Part shown: piece after piece, positions 54,201 through 64,000 of the stretch
Position numbering within the stretch: the stretch's first letter is position 1
Layout of the letters: every line of letters starts with the position of its first letter
Translations under genes and position numbers: made by a program
Notes under the pieces: model-generated
Told to the model about the DNA's origin: nothing
Databases searched by the model: none
The model's input: the letters and a program-made list of their open reading frames with translations, nothing else
NCBI GenBank assembly: GCA_033060915.1
Contig: CM065394.1
Coordinates: 27,945,001-28,009,000, forward strand
DNA from: Euryodendron excelsum
Taxonomy: Eukaryota; Streptophyta; Magnoliopsida; Ericales; Pentaphylacaceae
Length of the DNA: 64,000 nt
Direction: 5' to 3'

Positions 54201-55033
54201 TCATTTCTCACACCCTTGTTGGTTTCCACTTCCCAGACTATTATGGCTCAAAGACATAGCCTTTAAGGCATTCCATTGCATTTTTGGGCACCCACGCCCT
54301 AGTTACAAGCTCTTCCAGGAAGTACAATAACTAATCCCGCATGGACATGTCTCTCGATTGATATCAATATGCATTTAAGCTTCATTTGGCCCGCCGGCCC
54401 CTTTACTTGTTATTCCAGGAAAGGACAGCCACTTGAGTTCCACTTGTACTCCTTCCATCTTGGCATTGCTGCATCGGCCCAACTATTGCTCCATGTGCAT
54501 CGTCTTCCACCTCTGTGGCTCTCTTGGACATGCACATAGTAGTTTTGGATGCCTTCTCATTCTCTTTGACATCCCTTATACCCCTGTCAACACGTTGGCA
54601 CAAGAACTTGGCACTTGCATATGGCGTGTCTCCTACCGATGCTTTGGTCTCACTTCGCTTCTTTAGCACATGTAAGCTTGGCCCTTGCACTTCTCCAACT
54701 TGTGCTTAGCCCACCGTTACTCCGTTGCCCCCTTTGCTACTTGCTATATAGGGGTGTGTCAACACGATGACACAACTGTTGGAGCCCCCTGAGTCTTGCC
54801 CGTCCTCTTAGGCTTGTCCACCACACTTCTTGATGGGCATTGTCTTACCATTTAGCCACCGCGGCATTCCGTCCACCGAGCCCACCGGCATGCACTCTCC
54901 GTGCTTGAGTCACCATCCTTTACTCTTTCATTGCTTCCTTTCATTTTTGTAGCTGGGTGGCACCAACTACATTCCCACGGTCCGTTGTGGGCATAGGGTC
55001 AGCCACTACCTCATTGTAGCTTTCCCACCAACC

Positions 55034-55049
55034 TGGCTCTGATACCAAC
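55034..55049 (-). other. Primer-binding site of the LARD-like element
   Basis: TTGGTATCAGAGCCAGG on the minus strand next to LTR end CCGTGACA; initiator-Met tRNA type. Confidence 0.85.
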
Positions 55050-55909
55050 TGTCACGGTCCGATATTTTGTGAGCTTGGCAGTCACAAATGTGACCCATGC
55101 GGCACTTGCCAAGTCCGTTTGACAAGCCAGTCAAACCTGGATCATCTCATTTGGAAGCTAGAATTGAGCGTTAATGGCCAACCGTCAAGCAACCTCCTTT
55201 AGAGAATGGGTGGAAGTAATAAACATATTTCATTGATAAAAGCATTATTGCATAGCTCACATATGTACAAGACATGCCTCTAGCCATACAAGAAGTTGTG
55301 AGGTGGAGGGTGGTAGGAGCATACCCCCTCCTTAATATAGCATTTTAAGCCATTTCAAAACTGATACCACAAAACATGACACCTCCACGAAGAGTCATAA
55401 TGGGTTTACAAAAATATCTACAAGGAATTTGGCAAAACCCTTTCACATAAATTTATATATGACCTTAAACTAATTTTCTAACCCTTCGGAAAAATTACAA
55501 CAAGTCTCCTTGATAGGGCTAAGACACTACTAACTTAGATGCCGCACTCCTTGACAAGGGAAAATCTACGCGTGCATCCGACACAAAACTTACACTCTTA
55601 AACTCTATACAATATGTATAAATGAGTTTGGGTTAGCACGAGTCCAGAAAATGAGGGCATGGGCCCGGCCTTGAAGTCCACCTCGTGACATGGCTGAATG
55701 CTGATGAGGTTATCTCGCCTCTCACCCTTGTCATTGACATAGGCCAAAGTGATGTTAATCGACTCCCCACCTGGCTGCATTATTGGGCTATCCTTGAGGC
55801 ACCAAAGGAGTTGTCTTGGGCTTTGTTTGGACAAAGTTTAGGCAACCCTTAGGCACAAATTTGGCACAAGTTTGAGCTATCATTGAGCGCGAACAAGCGG
55901 ATCATGACA
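55050..55909 (-). repeat. 5' LTR of the LARD-like element
   Basis: 860 bp, longer than the 3' copy because of the blocks at about 55505-55557 and 55855-55870. Directly followed by TSD CATAG. Confidence 0.9.
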
Positions 55910-55914
55910 CATAG

Positions 55915-57360
55915 CTAGGTAAAAACTTAAAAATTTGTATATTGTCTAGAAAAGTTAGAGGAGCTATGACACTAATAATGGTAGTAAAATGAACAAAGTT
56001 GCTCAAGCTCGGCTTGTATTCGGCTCATAAAAATCGGTTTAAGATCAATTTGTTATCTAAACAAGTCAAATCTATAATATATTTTGAAGCTTATTAATTT
56101 TTTTTTGGCTATGCTTGACCTCAACTTGTTATGCTTATATATACTCTAAGACTATACTTGAGCTCCAATGCTATTAAAGCTTATTTGAGATGAACTTGAA
56201 ATATAAATAAGTCAAACTTAAACTCGGGTGTTGAGGAATGACATTGGCAGTGATAGGATGATTCTATCTGCTCGAGTCTAGGTTAGGATCAACTCGAGAC
56301 AATTTAATATCTAAAGCTATAATTTGGGCCTTGTTTTCTAGCTCGTGTTTCTCTCCATCGGGACTATGAACTTTTTTAAAAACAAAGCAAGATATAGAAA
56401 CTATACAGAGTTTTAACATAGTATATAAGATTTTAAAATTTTGGAGCCTTTTTTTGTACTATTCATTTATTTATTTTGGTAAATTGATTTTTTTTTTCTT
56501 GAAATTCACTAATGTAGTTGATTATGAGTTTTTTTTCCTAAAAGACTTTTTTTCTCATATTGACCAGGGTTTTTTTCAAAAAAAAAAAATTGTAAAAACT
56601 ATAGTAACCAAAATGGGAGTAGAAGTGGGAATCGTTCGGGGAAATCAAAGCGGGAAATACGGCCAAAAAATATAAGGGGAAACAGGAAGCAGGAAACGAT
56701 TAGAAAACTTAATAGAAATCTTATTAGGAAACTTTCACGAAATTCAAAGGAGATTTTTAAGAAACTTAGTGGAGACCTTTAAAAAACTTAGTGAAAACTT
56801 ATATGAATAATTCATAGATACTTAGTTAGAACTTAAGGGGAGAAAATGTAAAAAAAATTAATATTTTAAGTTTTTGAAACGTTTTGTGTAAGTTTTTTAA
56901 AAAATTTTGTTAAGTATCTCAAGAGTTTTCGAAAAGTTTTTCACACGTTTCCTGAAGGTTTTTTCAAAATTTTTAAACGAGTTTTATATTAATATTGAAA
57001 ACACATTTTTCTCTCAAAAATGAGTTTTTCGATAACTATTGTAAAAACTATATAAATTCTTTACTATAGCATGTAAGATTTTAAAAATTTTAAAGTCTTT
57101 AAAATTGGGACCTAAAATGAAGGTTTTATGGTAGAGCTAGTCCTGTCCAAGTGTATCGATGGGTCGCGGCCAGAGTAATACGTTTTTAAACTTGCAGGTT
57201 TTAAGCTAAATTTAAGTATCCGACTGTTCGACTAGTTTACGGTCCCCCAAAAAAAAAAAAAAATTGACTGAAAGAGTAAATAAAATAATAGATAGATAAT
57301 GATTAATGACGAATTTTAAAAAATTATATAAATAAAAAAGTTTCTAGGATGGGTGTGTAT
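55915..57360. other. Intergenic DNA upstream of DSS1
   Basis: No gene. 56000-56230 is the diffuse AGCTTG/AACTCG repeat type also seen at 8330-8590. 56700-56960 shows degenerate GAAACTTAGTGGAGACTT-like repetition. A-rich and T-rich runs at 56460-56590 and 57247-57263. Confidence 0.5.
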
Positions 57361-57365
57361 GTCGA

Positions 57366-57377
57366 AACGACGTCGTT
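57366..57377. promoter_or_regulatory. Perfect ACGT palindrome in the DSS1 promoter
   Basis: AACGACGTCGTT is a perfect 12-bp palindrome with the GACGTC C-box bound by plant bZIP factors. It lies about 370 bp upstream of the DSS1 ATG and roughly 60-100 bp before the probable transcription start. The position is suggestive; binding is inferred. Confidence 0.55.
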
Positions 57378-57429
57378 AAAGTAACAGTTGATCAAAAAGC
57401 CAGCCCTACATAAATTCCAGTCTACCCTC

Positions 57430-57731
57430 AGAACGTTCTGCTCCGACACTCAGAAAGAAGCTAGTTACTCGCAGGTTTTACGATCGATCAACGATTAATC
57501 GTTCACCGACTTCCTAGTTCCTACTTCACGTTTCTCATCTGTAAGTGGATTCACTTATTAATTTATTATCATTTATCATCAATAAAGTATATACAAAGTA
57601 AACACACCCACATATCTTTGATTCTACAAAAATTAGGGTTTTCACCCCCAAATTTGAGGTCTAAAGGCTCTTTACAGTTCCTAATCTCTGTGTGTGAGAA
57701 TCAATTTGGTTTTCAGTGCAGGTTTTATCAG
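57430..57731 (+). other. DSS1 5' UTR with an intron
   Basis: Non-coding leader ending CTCATCT|GTAAGT at 57540/57541. The intron runs to an acceptor at TTTCAGTGCAG (57721) or ATCAG (57731), 10-20 bp before the ATG. GTAAGT is an ideal plant donor. The start of transcription is not fixed by sequence. Leader introns often raise expression in plants. Confidence 0.6.
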
Positions 57732-57740
57732 AGATTGGGA

Positions 57741-57831
57741 ATGGCAACTGAACCCAAGGCAGCAGCTGATGACGCAAAGATCGACCTATTCGAAGACGAT
57801 GACGAGTTCGAAGAGTTCGAAATCAACGAAG
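57741..57831 (+). CDS. DSS1: 26S proteasome subunit DSS1/SEM1, first coding exon
   Basis: ATG at 57741 opens 30 codons starting MATEPKAAADD and ending DLFEDDDEFEEFEINE, then GAAG|GTAAAT (donor at 57832, phase 1). The acidic DLFEDDDEFEEF block is the signature of DSS1/SEM1, a ~70-75-residue disordered protein. It is a lid subunit of the 26S proteasome and also binds BRCA2 and the TREX-2 mRNA-export complex. The expected second exon (acidic stretches around two Trp-Asp clusters and a C-terminal helix) was not found before 64000, so it lies beyond the window. Codons and frame are clean, so the gene is probably alive. Plants often have two copies; which one this is cannot be told. Confidence 0.92.
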
Positions 57832-58217
57832 GTAAATCCTTTTGTTTCAATTAATAGGCATATATTGGGGCAACAATGTGCTTTGTTTAAATTTTTCTTT
57901 GGTTTCTTCGTAAATTTGTGTAATATAGTTTGTCTAGCAATCCCGCAGCATACAAGGCAACAATATTCGTCTCCTAATCAATTCTATTGGTGGATCCTTT
58001 GGATTAAGTGTGGGTTTTGTAGCATGAAATATGTGCCCTAGAATTGGACTTGGGGACCCCGTCTGTGCAATTCAGTTAAGGTCATGTAGGCCAACGATAT
58101 TTTCCCATGCTATTTGCTTAAATCTGCTTCTTGTACTCTAATTGTAGCTATATGTGTGTGTAAATGGTCTAATTGATTTCTATTCCTTGACTTGATGATT
58201 GATATTATTAAATATAG

Positions 58218-58262
58218 GGTAAATTGCACTGACTACCCCTGAAGTTTGGTTATAAAACATTT
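58218..58262 (+). repeat. Isolated MULE-like terminal sequence
   Basis: GGGTAAATTGCACTGACTAC followed by CCCTGAAGTTTGG is a typical plant MULE/MITE end. No matching inverted end was found downstream by reading, so it is a fragment or its partner is strongly diverged. Confidence 0.45.
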
Positions 58263-60833
58263 GCCACTAGTGTGGTATTGAAAATTACTTGGACCTCGTT
58301 GTCAGACTGTTTTTAGGTAATTAGGATTTGAAATTACCTAATTAGCCCTGCTTTCTAAAAGAATTAAAATTAACTTTCTAACTTGGAAGAGCAACCCATT
58401 CTCTCTCTTTCCTCCCTGACCTAAGAAGCACATAAACTTTTAAAAAGGTATCATGCTGTGTCATGTTGGACAGTGGACACGACACTTGGGACAATCAACA
58501 TGTGTCAAACACGCTTCCAAAACCAGATACGTTTTGGACAGTTGGGAGACACGTGTTTGTCGCTTGGACATACATGTCCATCACTTAGATACACATAAAA
58601 CACGACATAAGTTTAAAAAAAAAAAAACTAAAGATCTTGATCTAATTATGAAATATAAATTGTACCTAATTTGACATTTAAGCTATGGAATACATAGTTT
58701 TTGATTTTAATGGGGCCTGTCTTCAGTGTCTTTTAATTTTTTAATTATCTTTGAGTAAACTATTCCTATATATGACAAAAATATATAAATTATTTACTTT
58801 TGTTGTGTTCCTGCCTTGATGTTTTCTGTATTTTTAAAAATTGCTGTTTCATCATGTTCGTGTCTTGTCGTGTTGTGTCGTGTCTGTTTTGTGTCTCTGT
58901 CCATATCTGTGTTCGTATTAGTGCTTTTTAGTCTAAGACTGAACATCTGACCCGCTATTGTCTTCCTCTCACACTAATTCCCACAACACTCTACCAAAAC
59001 ACCGCCACTGACCTCAAAATCTCAACCACAACACAACTTTTGCAACTCGATTAGACCGTTAACCAGAGCATACCGCCCCCCACAGAAAACTAGACCATCA
59101 GTCCTTGTTAATTCTGTCTAACACCTCTGAAACTGATACCTAACAAGATTGCAACACTTTCTTGGGTAAAAAAGGATAGACAGAGAGATTCAGAGCAGAA
59201 AGGTCGACCATGTTAAGTGGATTAAGCGCAATATTAGAAAGTGTAACTGTTGTCCGATGTGATAAGGGAAGGGTAAAGGTATTACTTTTACAAGTTATTT
59301 AACGGGAACAATATGAGATGCATAATTTTTGAAAACTATATAGCTCTATCAAATTTAGAGGCTACATGCATTTAAAAAGAGTTAGGTTATGTGAAAACTA
59401 TTTGACTCTTGAAAGTATAAGGGTAATAAATATTGATTTCACAAAAGTTTTTAACGTTCACATATACTGTGAGAATGTTAGAAGTGAGGGAAAAGAGGAG
59501 TTGAAGCTGCAAATTATGCAATAGAACTGCAAGAGAGAGACCAATTGATTAAATCCCATGAGATGAAATGAGGATGTAAAAAAATTGTATTATGTTAGAC
59601 CGTGAAGGTGTGAACATTGGCCAATTAAGGTATTTTCTGATATAGGTGGTTGATGGTTAGAAGAGAATCATTTAACAGTATTTATTTACTTAGAAAAAGC
59701 TTATGCAGGCCTTAGTGGACCATTTGATTGCTTGGAAATGCATAATCCAGTTGTGCATTAGGGTTTCCTCATAGTTTTTGAGGAGAATCCTAGTCCTCTT
59801 TTAATGCTACGCGATCAATTTTGTGTGTATATGATTAATACTAATCATTGTATCTAAATAAGCATATATACCAAAGAGTCACTTGTTGCTTGCTGGGCTT
59901 CTATATGGATAGGTAAATTGAAATTATCGTGTGTGTTGTTGTTGGTATGATGATATGACTGAATGTAAGTTTAATGCCTTCAAGTAAAGTCTCACTTATG
60001 TAAAACCATAACTTATGCTGTAATTCTGTGGATAGGGGTGTTCAATTCAAGTATATGGTGAGCAAGTCTTGCCATTTGCATAGCATGAGTTGTCATGTGA
60101 TTTTTTAATGCTCTTGGTTATAATGACCCATCCAAGCTGAACATTTTGTCTAATAATTTGCCAATTAGCTAGGTTCGTATGGGTTTTAAGCTCGATTTTG
60201 TAAAGGGATTGATTCCCTAGTTCTTCTGTTTGATTATTCACTTCGTCTGGGATTTAATAAAATTGATTTATCTAGAACACGTGAAGTGTAACTTTAATAA
60301 AAGTATGTGTTACAATATCAATATTGTGAAGCAATGTTGAAGTAGTCAAGTGCTCTCTGAATGTCATTCGCTCAAAGAATAGACCAAATTAAAGTTAAAA
60401 TGTCATTACATGGATTAAAATCAATCATGTTTTATAATAATATATGTAGGGACTAGAGAAACATTTTTATAAAATGATTGCAATTGGAACTTATACAGAT
60501 ACAAGTACGATATCAGACAAATATGTTGATACATGAAATTTTGAGAAAATAGCATACAGATATGTCAATGGATAGATCACTTTATATATGCACATATATG
60601 TGTATATATAAATTGAAAAAGGGACATCTCATAATACTTCCATTATGAAGCATGTTCAAGCATCATTAACCAACCCCTTATCCATCCTAACTTTTCTTAT
60701 GAATTAATGAAATACTCTAAATTCCTCACTTTTGATAATAGAATTTACCTAACAAATACTTCTATGGATTTGGAACCAATTTTTTTTTTTTCTCATTTGG
60801 TCTCATTGTTTTCCTTTTTTGGATAATTAAGGT

Positions 60834-61525
60834 TGTTAGATAGCTTGATATACATTGTTAGACCTATTTTCTAGTAGCTTAAGCTTTTGGGATAATTGGT
60901 GATCGAACATGGTATCAACGCTCCAGTTTTAGAAAGTCTCGAGTATAAGTCATGGGTGACCAAACTGTTTGTGTTTCATACACCTTGTTCAGTTCAGTTT
61001 GTTCACCTTTCAATCTATAAAAAAGAGACAGTAGCTTGATATAAATTGTTGGCCTTATTTCCTAATAGCTTAAGCTTTTGGGAGGATTGGTGATACAACA
61101 TAGTATTAAAGCTTTGGTTTTAAAAAAGGCTTTGGGTTCAAGTCTCCGAACCAGCATTTGTTTTTCCTTTTTTTTTTTTTTTTTTTGTATTTGTGGACTC
61201 TGTTTTGTTTGTGCGATTGCACCCAGTTCTGTTTCTGTTTGTTTGTTCGTCTTTATACTTGCAATTGGGGTTTGCATGTGAGGGGGATTGTTAGATAGCT
61301 TGGAATACATTGGTAGATCTATTTCCTATCAGTTTAAGCTTTTAGGATAATTGGAGATCAAATGTGGTGATATCGATGCTCTAGTTCCCGGAAGTCATGG
61401 ATGGGTTTAAGTCTTGTAATTTGTGTTTCCCCCGTTATATTTGTTGTGTACTCTGCTTTGTGTGATACATTATTGACCCATTTTCTAATAGCTTAAATTT
61501 TTGGGATAATTGGTGGTCTAACAAA
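60834..61525 (+). mobile_element. TRIM-like array in the DSS1 intron
   Basis: Four copies of a ~75-bp LTR-like unit, (TG)TTAGATAGCTTG.TATACATT..., TAGCTTAAGCTTTTGGGAT and AATTGGTGATC.AACA, start near 60834, 61030, 61289 and 61462. The first is followed by TGGTATCAACGCT, a decayed Met-tRNA primer site. Before the third unit lies the purine tract GTGAGGGGGAT. Interiors are 100-190 bp and non-coding. LTR-interior-LTR-interior chains of this size fit tandem TRIM copies. Confidence 0.6.
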
Positions 61526-62100
61526 CTATTTGTAACATTTTTTATGCCTTTCATAATAATTATGCTTTATTTCTATATTATAGATCTATGTTACTTAGAC
61601 TCTAGGAAGCACGGACACTTCACCGAAGCCTCTGTATGTGTGTCGGATACCTCTAGGACCCGGACACGTTGTTAGACGTCGGACGTGTGTCCGATTTTGG
61701 ACACTTCATGGACACGTATCTAATTTTGGACACTTTGTGGACACGATGGGGGCTCTACTACAAATTTTGAAAGTAAAAGATGGCGTATATTTTGTCATTT
61801 TAAAAACTTGAATCTGAAAAATAAAAAGACAAAATTTTTGCTTTATTTTTTATTTTTGGCATCTTTGTATAAAATTTCAAAATTACTTTTGCTTTTTAGT
61901 ATGACATCTGGGTAAACTTTCTGATTTCTATAAATAATTTTTGATTTCATTTTATCTTGTTTCAATATTTTGCTAAATGATATCTTGGTTTACTTTATGA
62001 ATTATAATTGTTATCATTTTTTTTGGAATGAGATGTTAATAATTAAGTTATGGAAGACATGGTTCTTTAATTTTAATTAGTGTTATCTTGTATTTTTTTA

Positions 62101-62184
62101 TTAGTTTTGAACAATATATTTATAAATATGTGGCATATATATTTATTAGTTTTGAACAATATATTTATAAATATGTGGCATATA
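62101..62184. repeat. 44-bp tandem duplication
   Basis: TTAGTTTTGAACAATATATT followed by TATAAATATGTGGCATATA occurs at 62101 and again at 62145 without visible differences until the ends. Confidence 0.85.
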
Positions 62185-62207
62185 ATTAAATAGTCATTTT
62201 TTAATAA

Positions 62208-62385
62208 GGAAAAGACTTAGGTATAGTTCTTTAGGTATAGGGGGTGCAGGTAGCCATTAAGAGTATATCACATATGCAATTTAAGCCAACACCCATGGTG
62301 CTCAACACTGAAATTGTAGATGTGATATACTCATAATGGCTACTTGCACCATCTACACCTAAAGAATTGTACCCAAGTCTTTTCC
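62208..62385. mobile_element. Foldback MITE (178 bp) in the DSS1 intron
   Basis: The left arm GGAAAAGACTTAGGTATAGT and the reverse-complemented right arm GGAAAAGACTTGGGTACAAT continue to pair for about 70 bp (CTTTAGGTATAGGGGGTGCA / CTTTAGGTGTAGATGGTGCA, GTAGCCATTA.GAGTATATCA). Only ~40 bp lie between the arms. Flanks TTTTAATAA and GTTAAATAA agree at 7 of 9 positions, compatible with a 9-bp Mutator-type duplication. Confidence 0.75.
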
Positions 62386-64000
62386 GTTAAATAATGGATA
62401 AATTTGAAAGTATCAGACATGTATTTGCGAGAACCCAAGGAGTATCGCTTTCCGATATAGATGCTATACGGATGTGGCTCCCTTATAAAAGTACCCATGC
62501 TTCATAGATTGGAACCACCATTTAAAGAGAAGACAAAAACAATAAGTCAATATTGTTATGTTCCAAGAAAACTAGATAGGTGCCACAACCTATTATCACA
62601 ACAATTTGTTTTATTTAGTATGTTTTTCTAATGTGTGATGAAGACATGATTACCCCTTAAAATGTAGAAAATATGATTTCATTCTGAATATGCAGTGTGT
62701 TTGTTGTTCAATATAGATGTACAGTGTTTAATGTGTCCTAATGGGATGAGGAGGCTTTTGTTGCATAAAACCTTTGACTATGGTTTATGCATAAGAAGCA
62801 GGAGTGCTAGGGAACTGTTATTTAGTGAGATAATCTTTTCTCCATTTTGTTACATGTATTATAAAAGAATTTTAGCTCAACTGTCTACACAAGAGAAAGT
62901 GGCATACACCTTATATTTGTGTATGGGGCTTGTGAGGGCCGGGCAAGATATTTCGTTTAGGGGGTTATTTAGAAGGTATCCTAATGCATGATACTACTAC
63001 ATAATTTTAAGGTTGACCAAGGAGATATAATCCCAACTCCATATATTTGGGATAAGGCACTGCATAATAGCTATCAACAGTGTTCCCACCCGGCTATGTT
63101 CTAAAATTTTGTCAACCGTCACGGAAAGAGTTCCACTTTAGTGATGGGTACACGAGTAGGAAGATGGAGTTGGAGACTAGGCTTCTAATGTGAGACAACA
63201 TCAAGAGGCCATATGATGTCCATGCAATTTAATTATCCCTTAATGGTACTTTTTTTCATTGTGAGCTGGGAATTGGCAATCCAATTGATCTTTGGGTGTA
63301 GCTCTTTTTATTGAACTGTCGTGATTACTTCTTGTATACGCTCATTTGGTTTCCTTGGAATGACCACTTTTTGCATCTGGCCCAAATCATTGAGTATGTA
63401 CACAGCTCGCCAGAGGCTGACATGGAAGGGTGGAGATACATTGTAGACAAAATTGTCATCATGTTAATAACCCTTGTGTGGAGGAGTGTAAACATGTTTA
63501 CGTATTATTGTATGACTATGATGTTAAGCATTTGTACAGAGAAATGTTATCCCATTGACTATGTTGCATGGACTTGGGTGCGGGTACGTGTCTAAGTATC
63601 GGATTCATTTAATTCTCATGTCTAAGTGCACGGGAACATTGCAAAATTTTTATTTTTTAATGAATTTCTTTTATTTCATAAATAAACACTATTTTACAAG
63701 GTGCTATAAAGTATTTCATGCATAATATGAGAGTTTTGTGTATATTTATATGATAAACACAACTTACAAAAGATCAGATTCTTAAGTGTGGAGTGTCAAA
63801 CACGGTTACTTCATATATTATAGAAGAGTTGGATAACATAGCTCACTGTCATTGACTTTGGTCAGCTTGTAAAATGTTTAGATAAGTTGAGTCTAGTTCA
63901 AAGCAATTTTGACTTGATAATGCTTCTATTTAAGGATAAAATTGAAGTTCTGGCATGACATAATGCAGGGCAACGTAACTTGTTCTGATCCCTTTCTTTG

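Larger units (their letters stand above)
51350..55909 (-). mobile_element. Non-autonomous LTR element without pol (LARD-like)
   Basis: Direct LTRs 51350-52143 and 55050-55909, TG...CA, with CATAG at 51345-51349 and 55910-55914. The minus-strand primer site GTTGGTATCAGAGCCAGG abuts the right LTR and the purine tract GTTCAAGTGGGGGAGAG abuts the left LTR. The 2.9-kb interior has no recognisable gag, protease, RT or integrase on either strand, although short frames are open. Such elements rely on proteins from a partner. The LTRs are about 95% alike by eye and most differences are transitions, so insertion is fairly recent. Confidence 0.9.
57832..64000 (+). other. DSS1 second intron (continues past the window)
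   Basis: More than 6.1 kb after the donor without the next exon. It holds a MULE-like terminus GGGTAAATTGCACTGACTAC (58218), GGACACG-rich repeats (58460-58590, 58850-58920, 61600-61760), a TRIM-like array (60834-61525), a 44-bp tandem duplication (62101-62184) and a hairpin MITE (62208-62385). 59000-60830 and 62390-64000 show no further structure that I can support. Confidence 0.6.

Noticed and set aside
53798..54690. Open frames of 77-115 codons in the LARD interior
   Set aside because: Both strands are open, repeats are present and no gag or other domain is recognisable.
61128..61150. B-box-like word GGTTCAAGTCTCC, possible tRNA or SINE
   Set aside because: No matching A box or cloverleaf; the word lies in the interior of a TRIM-like unit next to its primer site.
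62695..62991. 98-codon open frame in the DSS1 intron
   Set aside because: No domain recognised and no splice context; not compatible with the expected DSS1 second exon.

Overview
This is plant nuclear DNA. It is AT-rich and coding-poor, with LTR retrotransposons nested several levels deep, TIR transposons, a LINE tail, a spliced nuclear gene start (DSS1/SEM1) and a decayed plant U-box gene. It looks like intergenic DNA from a repeat-rich flowering plant, probably a eudicot; the species cannot be told from the sequence. No bacterial, organellar, CRISPR or confident tRNA/rRNA feature was seen. The window is essentially a stack of transposon insertions, many of them bounded exactly by target-site duplications (TSDs).

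Layout. 1-1280: CT-rich, featureless. 1286-6122: minus-strand Ty1/copia element with both LTRs and TSD CTATT; gag is decayed and pol is missing. 7095-7730: PIF/Harbinger-type MITE with a duplicated right terminus. 8711-25513: a copia-type solo LTR (TSD ATAAG) that has itself received a second MITE (9363-9857) and a 14.7-kb Tat/Ogre-like insertion (9999-24747, TSD GGCTC). That insertion contains a 4.68-kb LTR in the opposite orientation, a primer-binding site and several minisatellites. 26150-30730: a MULE with long TIRs carrying a broken transposase (minus strand) and, on the other strand, a broken GRF zinc-finger/coiled-coil/transmembrane gene. The MULE lies between two copies of an approximately 0.6-kb duplicated segment; one copy is split by the solo LTR and the other by a composite TRIM element (31221-32270, TSD AGTCA).

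34420-34765: a second TRIM. 35201-36359: two tandem duplications. 36380-37533: 5'-truncated LINE with poly(A). 38869-46212: a truncated Tat-lineage Ty3/gypsy element on the minus strand (3' LTR, polypurine tract, antisense ORF region, minisatellite, integrase, archaeal-type RNase H, RNase H, RT, part of protease). It ends in a perfect 15-bp hairpin. 46494-47801: two adjacent hAT-type MITEs, the first carrying a solo LTR of the neighbouring Tat family. 48069-50865: a PUB18/19-like U-box E3 ligase pseudogene split by a solo LTR. 51350-55909: a non-autonomous LTR element without pol (TSD CATAG).

57366-64000: the only clearly live gene, the first coding exon of the 26S proteasome subunit DSS1/SEM1, with a spliced 5' UTR and a very long second intron that runs off the window. 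The intron carries a TRIM-like array and a hairpin MITE. No operon-like logic is expected; apart from DSS1 the genes are element-borne or dead. I found no convincing novel multi-gene system. The most unusual observations are the composite TRIM, the MULE carrying a GRF gene, the interchangeable hairpins upstream of the Tat-like TATA boxes, and the antisense ORF region of the Tat element.
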